A stretch of 31,565 nucleotides of DNA, from IMG/VR virus record IMGVR_UViG_3300025620_000026, positions 1 to 31,565 of that record; one strand, given 5' to 3'. Positions 25,039-31,565 of the stretch are shown piece after piece. Position 1 is the stretch's first letter, and every line of letters starts with the position of its first letter. The position numbers were made by a program, and so were the translations under genes. The notes beneath the pieces were generated by a model. It was not told the DNA's origin and searched no databases. It worked only from the letters and a program-made list of their open reading frames with translations. The stretch is from a virus.

Positions 25039-26508
25039 TTAGTCACCGATAACTCCATCAGCAGACTTTAGCAAAACAAAGTTGTTTGCTGCTTGAACAC
25101 ATAAACATCTCTCAGATAAGAAATGAACGTTCATAGCGTCTTCATCAGAAGTAAAGTTACCTCCTACAGATCCTGTGATCCAAGATTTCATTCTTCTATC
25201 GTCAGCTTCAGAAGCTCTGTATCTAACGTGTAAGAATGGTCTTGCAATGTTTTTACCAAGTGCTTGGTCATAAACAGTTGAAGTTCCAGCAGGAACAATA
25301 ACACCTTCAATGTCTTTAACTAATCCACGAGTTGTAGAATCGTTTAAGTATTTCCAGTCAGTTTTGTAGAAATCGTAAGAACCTCTTCTGAATCCAGAGA
25401 AGCCTAAGTTAAGCGCCATATCTTCAGAGTTGTCAAATACACCGTAAGATGTACCTCCAGTTCCGTAAGAATTTTGAGAAGCTAACATGTTATCGATAGC
25501 AAGAGATACTCCTCTGTTAAGGAACATCATGTTTTCTTCGATAGCACCTTGCTTGTCAAGTTCTTGTAAGATAAGGTCAAAATCAGCTAAACCGTCAGCA
25601 GCTTCAGATCCACCGAAATCAGCATCAGAGTAAACTAATCCTCTTGACTCGATAGCAGCAAACATACCTTCAGAACCTTTAACAGTAAAACTGTTAGATC
25701 CAACTCCAGGGTCAGCACTAAATGAGTGAGCAGCTTTTTCAGCTTCAATCATAGTCATTTCTAATTGATCCTCAAATCTTAATCTAGCTTCGTGCTCAGA
25801 TTTTAAGTACCATAAGTATCCAGATGTTCCAACTTCAGTTGTAACTTCAACCCACCCAATTTGAGCAGTGTCAGATCCGTTTACAGAATACTTGTCTCTA
25901 ATAATGATTGGTGAATTGTTAAAGTATTCGCTTTTAGCGTTTACAGTGTTACCAACATTTATAGATCCTTTTCCGTACTCAGAACCGTATACAAATAAAG
26001 AAAGTCCAGTTGTAGCGGCTGTGTTATCAAAACCTCCAGCAGCAGCTCCGTTTAAAGCAGTAGCTTTGTAAGGAACAGCAGTTCTAGTAGTAGAAGAAGG
26101 CGTAGCAGTGATATAACATTTAACAGTTTTACCACCTTTACTTATAACAACAGTGTCTCCAATGTTAACATAAGCAGCGTTATCTGCACTAGAAAATGTA
26201 ATTTTGTTTAAAGCAGCGTCTCCAGATGCAGCAATTGAACAGTCGTCAAATGCAATGTGAATTCTACCTTGCTCAGACCAAACTACTTGATCAGAAGCCA
26301 TTGGCATTTCAGCTCCTACCATACGTAAGAAACCTCCAATAGTTCTATTTCCATATCTTTCTACTTCTTTTTCATACACTTCTGGTAAGAATTGTTTTGT
26401 GAAATTAAAGTCGTTACCTGTAATAGACAGGTAATTGCCAGCAAATAAAGATTTGTCTGGTCTTGGTGTTAGGTGCGCTAATGCAGCACCCGTTGAATTA
26501 AAAGCCAT
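25039..26508 (-). CDS. Major capsid protein
   Basis: A 489-residue shell protein, assigned from its place after the scaffold gene, its length, and its composition: Gly/Ala/Ser-rich, no long basic tail, no membrane span. The N-terminal arm reads AFNSTGAALAHLTPRPDKSL and is followed by a helix with FLPEVYEKEVERYGNRTIGG. Later come a beta-rich insert (about 100-230), a long helix (RLRFEDQLEMTMIEAEKAAH), and the C-terminal HVRYRASEADDRRMKSW and VQAANNFVLLKSADG. An HK97-type fold is expected but cannot be proven from sequence by eye. Its codon use looks richer in C-ending codons than its neighbours, consistent with high expression. A strong hairpin follows. Confidence 0.86.
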   Translation of the reverse strand: MAFNSTGAALAHLTPRPDKSLFAGNYLSITGNDFNFTKQFLPEVYEKEVERYGNRTIGGFLRMVGAEMPMASDQVVWSEQGRIHIAFDDCSIAASGDAALNKITFSSADNAAYVNIGDTVVISKGGKTVKCYITATPSSTTRTAVPYKATALNGAAAGGFDNTAATTGLSLFVYGSEYGKGSINVGNTVNAKSEYFNNSPIIIRDKYSVNGSDTAQIGWVEVTTEVGTSGYLWYLKSEHEARLRFEDQLEMTMIEAEKAAHSFSADPGVGSNSFTVKGSEGMFAAIESRGLVYSDADFGGSEAADGLADFDLILQELDKQGAIEENMMFLNRGVSLAIDNMLASQNSYGTGGTSYGVFDNSEDMALNLGFSGFRRGSYDFYKTDWKYLNDSTTRGLVKDIEGVIVPAGTSTVYDQALGKNIARPFLHVRYRASEADDRRMKSWITGSVGGNFTSDEDAMNVHFLSERCLCVQAANNFVLLKSADGVIGD

Positions 26509-26525
26509 AGTTTAATTTTTAATGA

Positions 26526-27707
26526 TTATTTTTTAAGTTTAATTTTAAAGTCATTAGAAGATTCACCAGATATAGCTCTTACTTTAAAACCACTAACATC
26601 AGCAACTTTTTCGTGAATACCACGAGGTGCCATATCAATGTTTTTAGATTTAGCAATACTATTTTTTATAGCATCAGCCTTACCTTGTTCGTAAAAGTGA
26701 TTAGCAACCAAGTCAGGATTCATTGCTGTAAACAAAGACTTATGATAACCCTTAGCATCTGACATTTCATTGTTTTCGTTTAAGAACTTCTTAGTGAAAT
26801 TATTAATGTCGCTTTGAGTATTTTTAATCTTATCAGCATCCTTAACGTTAAACCTATATTTCTTATCACCCACGGAATAATCAAAACCTTTGAAATCTTT
26901 GGTGAAAACATTTTCAGTTTTCTTTAAAAATATAGATTGGTGCTTTTCGTTAATCTTTGATTCCTCATTATAACGATTGAAAAAATCAATTGCTTTCTTT
27001 TGCTCAGGCGCTAACCTGCTTCCAGCTTTGATCTCTTCGTAATATTTAGACTTTTGCCCGTCTAGGTGGCTTTTAGCATTTGCAACTTGCTCTTTTAATG
27101 CTAATTTTTTTCTTCTTATATCTCTTTCCTCATCAACTTCTTCATCATATTTAAAATTGTCTTCCATTAAGAAATCAATTTCATCTCTATTTAAATGAGG
27201 TTTTGTTTGTGAGTAGAACTCTCTAAGCAAAGCGTTATCTTCTAACTTAGAATAATCTTGATTTAACTTAACGTAGTCTTCTAAACTACCACCAGTTTCA
27301 TCAATAAAATCTACTACTTTCTGTATGTTTTCAGGTAAGGGTGTTCCAGATTCTCTAGCTTCTTCAACAGCTTCAGCCACTTCTTCTGTTAACTCTTCTG
27401 TTTTTTCAACAACCTCTTCTTCAGTAATCTCCTGTAAAACAGGTTCTTGCTCTTCAACTTGTTGTTCTTCTACAGTTTCTTGTTCTAAGACTGGTTGTTT
27501 TATTTCGTTTGTATCACTAGTAGGAGCTTTTTCTTCTACGCTTGATAAATCTAATTTAACAGTACCGTCTTCTAACACTTCGTTTTTTGGAGCAGTTACC
27601 TCTGCTTCTACCTTAGTCTCAACTTCTTGTTGGTCTACTAAGTCTTGTTCAACGTTTGTTGTTTCTACAACCTCTTCTTGAACATCGTTTTCTTGATTTT
27701 CAGCCAT
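26526..27707 (-). CDS. Capsid scaffold protein
   Basis: A 393-residue acidic, helical protein between portal and major capsid genes, the usual place for a scaffold. Residues 1-115 are a low-complexity run of Glu, Val, Gln and Thr (for example VEEQQVEEQEPVLQEITEEE) and are probably disordered. Residues about 150-290 are charged helices. The C-terminal third (KSNIDMAPRG-like region to KLKK) is basic, fitting a segment that binds the capsid protein. There is no Ser/His protease motif, so a maturation protease is not apparent here. The assignment is from position and composition. Confidence 0.8.
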   Translation of the reverse strand: MAENQENDVQEEVVETTNVEQDLVDQQEVETKVEAEVTAPKNEVLEDGTVKLDLSSVEEKAPTSDTNEIKQPVLEQETVEEQQVEEQEPVLQEITEEEVVEKTEELTEEVAEAVEEARESGTPLPENIQKVVDFIDETGGSLEDYVKLNQDYSKLEDNALLREFYSQTKPHLNRDEIDFLMEDNFKYDEEVDEERDIRRKKLALKEQVANAKSHLDGQKSKYYEEIKAGSRLAPEQKKAIDFFNRYNEESKINEKHQSIFLKKTENVFTKDFKGFDYSVGDKKYRFNVKDADKIKNTQSDINNFTKKFLNENNEMSDAKGYHKSLFTAMNPDLVANHFYEQGKADAIKNSIAKSKNIDMAPRGIHEKVADVSGFKVRAISGESSNDFKIKLKK

Positions 27708-27732
27708 AATATAATATTATAAAATTAAAAAA

Positions 27733-30162
27733 TTATCTTGGATCAAAAGAATTCAATCCAAATCCACCACCAAGTATATCATTACTTGAAGACTCAAAGT
27801 TTTTAGGTGGTTTTTTGTTATTTCTTTGGTCTATTAGCTCACTTTGTTGTGATGCTTGTATTTTTGTTCGATCGTCTTTACGATCTTCTTTGTATTTGTC
27901 CTTACTTTCTATAGACTGTAAGTCCATTTTCTTAAGCTCTTGATTTATTTTAAACTCGTGATTCATGAGTTCTTTTTTAAGTAAAGCTTCTTGTTGTAGC
28001 TTTCTAGTTTCAAAATCAGCTTCCATTTTCATTAACTCCATCTTTTGACTAGTAATAGCTTGCTGCTTTTCTATCTCAGCTTGAGCAGCAACTTGTTGAG
28101 TCTGCGCATTAGCCTGTGCTTGAGCCTGTATGTTTTGCTGCTGCATTTGCATGTCTTTAACTTGCTTTTTCTTTCTACGTATTTTAAGTAGTTGATTAGC
28201 TAGTTTAATGTTTTTAACATCTCTAAGATCAATAGCGTCTTCAAGGTCTATACTTTGTTGTTGTAAGGCCATTTGAATATTGTTCTCCAACATTTGTTTT
28301 TCTTCTTCATCAGGCGCTAATTCTATAAATATACCAAAATCATACAAATGCAAGTTGTTCATTTCTTCTAGTGTAGCTACATTGTGTGTACCTATACTTT
28401 GTATAAAAGCATTTCTAGTAGGAGAATACTCTAAAACATCAGAAACTCTTAAGCTTATTAACTCAGCAACTTCAGAAGTTAAGAATAAACTACTTTGTAG
28501 TATATGTCTAGTAGCTGTATTTGAGTTTGCAGCTGCTATTTTTTGAACACCAACTAAAGCATCTTTTGAAGGTGTAGACGCGTCTGAAGCTTCATTAAGG
28601 CCAGTTACGTCACGTATCATTTGAAGATAATAGTTATACGTACCTATTAAGCTTTGCATTTTAGAACCACCAGCTCCACTAGATATTTCTTGAATAGGTA
28701 CTTTACCTGGGTTCATATCTCCATCGCTAGTCATTGATCTACCAATTATACTACCAGTTTGGAAAAACATGTTTAATGCTTCTTGTGGATTGTAGTTTGT
28801 GCCGTTACCTAAATCTATTTCAGCTAAACCGTCAGCATCTAAATATATACCATCTGGTACTAATCTAGACATAACTTGTTGTAGTTTAAGATGTGTTAGT
28901 TGAATCATGTCTGCGAAACCAGTTATTCTACTGACTAAAGACTCAATTCTACCTTTATACATTCTAGGCGCAACCATACTGTAGTTCATTTTAACTTTAG
29001 TATAATCACTTTTAGGTCTCATCATATTTTTAGCCATTTGCCATTTAAGTAACTTTTTAGTACCTAATATGATAGCTCCTTCGTATAAAACTTCTATAGA
29101 TCTAGAAACTTTACCATACTTAGCCTCCATAATAGCATCCATTAGTGGATTAAATGTATCGTCTTTTACTATTATTTTACTAGCTCCAGTAGCTGTTTCT
29201 TTTACTTTATAAACTTCGTTAGCGTATGTTTTATAATTAAAATATAAAACTTGAACTTGATTTTTATCGACTTGATTAGATTCGGTTAAACTTCTATTGT
29301 AGAAACCTGAGTTTTGAAAACCTTGGCCTACAATATCCATTAAACTTTTTTCATCTAAATCAGGAAATTCTTTTTTTAATTCATTTACAGTTACGTTTTT
29401 AACTTCACCAACATAATATACGTCGTCAAAATAAGGTGAATCAGTATATGAATAAACTAAATTAGCTGGATCAACGTAATCAATTTTAATACCTGAACTT
29501 TTACAAAAAGTAGTTTTGCTAGCCCCAATACCAAGTGTTACTAAATCATAATTAACTCTTCTTCTAGTTAAATCATAATTATTACCATTTAAAACAGTGT
29601 TTATAGCTTGCTCCTCAGCTAGCTCAACAGCTTGTTTGTAGGTTAATTGCATGTGTAGTTCTAGCTCTTCTATTGAGTCAGGTAGTTCCTCTTTTTTATT
29701 TTCTCTAATATCAACACCAAAAGCAGTTGAAGCGAACTCAGCGATATCTTCAGTTTCCATGTCTCTTATTAAAGATTCCATGTACTCTGTTCTTTTACTT
29801 ATACCGTAAGGATCTTGTGAATAAGCTTTTATATCAAAAACTCTCTCTGATATACCGTTCACTACTATATCTACAAACTTAGGTATAATAGGTACTGGTT
29901 TCCAGTCTAAGTTTAAGTAAGATAAATCACCATTAATAGATAACTCATCTTTATATTTTTGTATTGATTGTTCTCCCCTAGCATACAATCTAAGTTTATG
30001 AAACTCTGTTTGATTTCCGTAAAATCTATTAGTACCTGAGTCACGCTTAAACCACTCGCTTTCTATAGCTTTAGCAACCTTAAGACCGTACTCGGTACCC
30101 ATCTTCTCAGAGTCACTTGCGACTTGACTTGGAAAATAACTTTTTACAACTGACTCAGCCAT
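27733..30162 (-). CDS. Portal protein
   Basis: An 809-residue portal, the dodecameric ring at the packaging vertex. The crown/wing regions are mixed alpha-beta. Residues about 408-470 carry the stem-type helices (SLVSRITGFADMIQLTHLK), and 517-560 hold RDVTGLNEASDASTPSKD followed by ALVGVQKIAAANSNTATRHI, the conserved portal segment I also recall from crAss-like and marine podoviruses. Residues 640-780 are a long Gln/Lys-rich coiled coil (QAQANAQTQQVAAQAEIEKQ), which could form an extended barrel into the capsid as in P22. It follows the terminase gene by one base and is spaced 25 bases from the scaffold. Confidence 0.9.
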   Translation of the reverse strand: MAESVVKSYFPSQVASDSEKMGTEYGLKVAKAIESEWFKRDSGTNRFYGNQTEFHKLRLYARGEQSIQKYKDELSINGDLSYLNLDWKPVPIIPKFVDIVVNGISERVFDIKAYSQDPYGISKRTEYMESLIRDMETEDIAEFASTAFGVDIRENKKEELPDSIEELELHMQLTYKQAVELAEEQAINTVLNGNNYDLTRRRVNYDLVTLGIGASKTTFCKSSGIKIDYVDPANLVYSYTDSPYFDDVYYVGEVKNVTVNELKKEFPDLDEKSLMDIVGQGFQNSGFYNRSLTESNQVDKNQVQVLYFNYKTYANEVYKVKETATGASKIIVKDDTFNPLMDAIMEAKYGKVSRSIEVLYEGAIILGTKKLLKWQMAKNMMRPKSDYTKVKMNYSMVAPRMYKGRIESLVSRITGFADMIQLTHLKLQQVMSRLVPDGIYLDADGLAEIDLGNGTNYNPQEALNMFFQTGSIIGRSMTSDGDMNPGKVPIQEISSGAGGSKMQSLIGTYNYYLQMIRDVTGLNEASDASTPSKDALVGVQKIAAANSNTATRHILQSSLFLTSEVAELISLRVSDVLEYSPTRNAFIQSIGTHNVATLEEMNNLHLYDFGIFIELAPDEEEKQMLENNIQMALQQQSIDLEDAIDLRDVKNIKLANQLLKIRRKKKQVKDMQMQQQNIQAQAQANAQTQQVAAQAEIEKQQAITSQKMELMKMEADFETRKLQQEALLKKELMNHEFKINQELKKMDLQSIESKDKYKEDRKDDRTKIQASQQSELIDQRNNKKPPKNFESSSNDILGGGFGLNSFDPR

Positions 30163-30163
30163 A

Positions 30164-31565
30164 TTAATTTTCTATTAGTTTTGATCTGTTGCCAGATTGT
30201 TTGTATCTAGCAAATTTTAAATTTATTTTTTCTTTCTTTATATTGGCATTTGGTTTATATAAATGTCTGTTACAAGCCATTATAGCTAGTCCAGAAGAAA
30301 TAGAAGCATCAAACTTAGTTCTATTGTTTATATCAAATTTAGCCCAGTCTTCTAAAGTTCTATTAAAATTAACTTTACCATACGTACCGTCTTGTTTTCT
30401 ACCGACATGATCTTGTATGTACATTTCAATAGCAGCAGCGTGAGACTGCTTAACATCTTCACTTGAGTTTGGTATACCACCTACTTCTTTTTCAGCAACA
30501 GATAGTTTGTTCCAGATTTTATCTGGCCTATTCATGCTAAAACCTCTGTATCCTCTTCTTCTTAAGTAGTATAATAATCTAGGTTTGTTATTCTCTGCTA
30601 ATATTGGCATACCATAAAAAACTAAAGCCATTAACATATCTTCAAAAAATATCTCTGCGGTTGGTGGTCTATCTACGTATTCTAAAAAAAACTGGTTTGG
30701 TGGACAATCTTCCATGCTAAACTTTGTTAAGCCGTGTAAAGCTCCTTTAGAACCTACACCATCAACTGTTCCTGATATATCATAACTGTCACAACCAAAA
30801 GCACCCATATGCTCGTTACCTGGAAATTTAATACCATTTTTTATTATAACGTTGTTTTGTAGATTAGCTGGTGGTGTCCAACTTACTCTAAATCTACCAT
30901 TACTATCTGGGTAAAATATAACTTTACCATCTTTAACACCATTCAACCATTGAAAGTTACCTTTAGTAACTGCGTTATCAATATTTAATTCTTCGTTATA
31001 ATCTATTTGTTCGTATATTTTAGCTAAATTAAATATACTATTTTTAGTTTCATCTCTGAATGCATGTTCTGTTGTGCGGGGAAACTGTCTATAGAACTCA
31101 TTAAGTGCATCAGGATCGTTCTTAAGACCCTCTACTTCATTGTTCCAATTATCTATTACTCCAGTGTCGATATATTCTCCATAAGGGCCAGAGACTTCTT
31201 TATCTGGAGTGTCAAAAACAGGTACTCCATAAGAATCAATGAATCCTTCGTAGTTCCATTCCATAGGAATGAACAAAGAATAGAGTCCTGACTTAGTCTG
31301 ACCGTTCCTGTTTCTTTGAGTAACATCCGAGTCTTTATATAATCTTTTAAAATTGTCTCCACCTTTATCTAAAGCATTTGAGGTTGAACCCATTATACAT
31401 TTACCAATAATTCTACTACCTAGCCTTAGTGTTGTTTTAGTAACTCTCCAGTTATTTAATATATTGTTTGGCCTCTCCCATTTACCACTTTCATCATGAA
31501 CTAATAACTTTAGTTTTTCACCATCATAACTATTGTCACCTGTATTTTTCCAATCTATAGTAGTA
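30164..31565 (-). CDS. terL: Terminase large subunit (5' end beyond the window)
   Basis: This is the packaging motor and headful nuclease. The frame is open from the right edge, so 466 residues are visible and the N-terminal Walker A part is missing. The first visible stretch reads TTIDWKNTGDNSYDG and includes LLVHDESGKW, with the Walker B Asp-Glu, then GSTSN, the coupling motif. The Met at 31393 is internal to this motor region and is not the start. The C-terminal nuclease is complete: Asp in GCDSYD, Glu in LAENNKP and Asp in FDASIS (residues 202, 267 and 362 from that Met) are the likely D-E-D metal ligands. It heads the visible leftward virion block. Confidence 0.9.
   Translation of the reverse strand, partial: TTIDWKNTGDNSYDGEKLKLLVHDESGKWERPNNILNNWRVTKTTLRLGSRIIGKCIMGSTSNALDKGGDNFKRLYKDSDVTQRNRNGQTKSGLYSLFIPMEWNYEGFIDSYGVPVFDTPDKEVSGPYGEYIDTGVIDNWNNEVEGLKNDPDALNEFYRQFPRTTEHAFRDETKNSIFNLAKIYEQIDYNEELNIDNAVTKGNFQWLNGVKDGKVIFYPDSNGRFRVSWTPPANLQNNVIIKNGIKFPGNEHMGAFGCDSYDISGTVDGVGSKGALHGLTKFSMEDCPPNQFFLEYVDRPPTAEIFFEDMLMALVFYGMPILAENNKPRLLYYLRRRGYRGFSMNRPDKIWNKLSVAEKEVGGIPNSSEDVKQSHAAAIEMYIQDHVGRKQDGTYGKVNFNRTLEDWAKFDINNRTKFDASISSGLAIMACNRHLYKPNANIKKEKINLKFARYKQSGNRSKLIEN

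Noticed and set aside
27325-27681. 118-codon plus-strand frame rich in Ser/Thr/Val opposite the scaffold gene
   Set aside because: Its composition is simply the antisense of the Glu/Val/Gln-rich scaffold N-terminus.
31393-31393. Met at 31393 as the terminase start
   Set aside because: The frame stays open to the window edge and the upstream part contains the Walker B-like LLVHDE, so the gene is truncated by the window, not started here.
1-31565. tRNA genes, CRISPR arrays, insertion sequences, integrase or attachment sites
   Set aside because: No cloverleaf, repeat-spacer pattern, transposase or integrase-like product was seen on reading both strands; a tRNA scan was not possible here.

Overview
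This window looks like part of the genome of a tailed, podovirus-like phage that infects a marine Bacteroidetes (Flavobacteriia-type) host. The phage call rests on a contiguous virion block in canonical order on the minus strand: large terminase, portal, scaffold, major capsid protein, connectors, a P22 gp10-like stabilisation/hub protein, fibre-like protein and internal virion proteins. No tape measure, sheath or baseplate genes are seen, which argues for a short tail. The host call is inference. The genome is AT-rich, no start codon has an obvious Shine-Dalgarno sequence, starts sit in A/T-rich leaders, and the secreted proteins carry Bacteroidetes-looking signals (one ends in a TVNA|QF type site, another has an LGSC lipobox). 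From memory, several proteins resemble families seen in uncultured marine virus contigs and, more distantly, crAss-like phages. No search was run.

Layout. Bases 1-2965 (plus strand) are the end of a nucleotide-metabolism operon: the last 13 codons of an unknown gene, nrdB, a small membrane protein gene, and nrdA, all overlapping by 1-7 bases. Bases 2966-3071 are a convergent junction with an intrinsic terminator. Bases 3053-6894 (minus strand) hold a dense cassette of nine small genes aimed mostly at the cell envelope. These are an outer-membrane beta-barrel, two paralogous single-span membrane proteins, a secreted thioredoxin-fold protein without its CxxC, a short amphipathic helical protein, an M15-type peptidoglycan peptidase (probable endolysin), a 53-residue protein, a basic DUF6321-like protein and an Asn-rich lipoprotein. 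Bases 6897-15897 encode internal virion or ejection proteins, including a 2372-residue protein with an HExxH metallopeptidase-like site and a HAD phosphatase domain. Bases 15931-24143 encode tail, fibre and connector proteins. Bases 24199-31565 encode the capsid and packaging module; the terminase gene runs off the right edge.

How it works together. Transcription of the virion block runs leftward from beyond the right edge, through packaging, capsid, tail, internal proteins and then the envelope/lysis cassette. It meets the rightward nucleotide-metabolism operon at about 3050. The ribonucleotide reductase supplies dNTPs for genome replication, while the virion block builds and loads the particle. 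Terminator-like hairpins after the capsid gene and after the next gene probably partition expression of the late region. The least explained parts are the envelope cassette, the membrane protein lodged between the two reductase genes, and the domain-punctuated giant internal protein.
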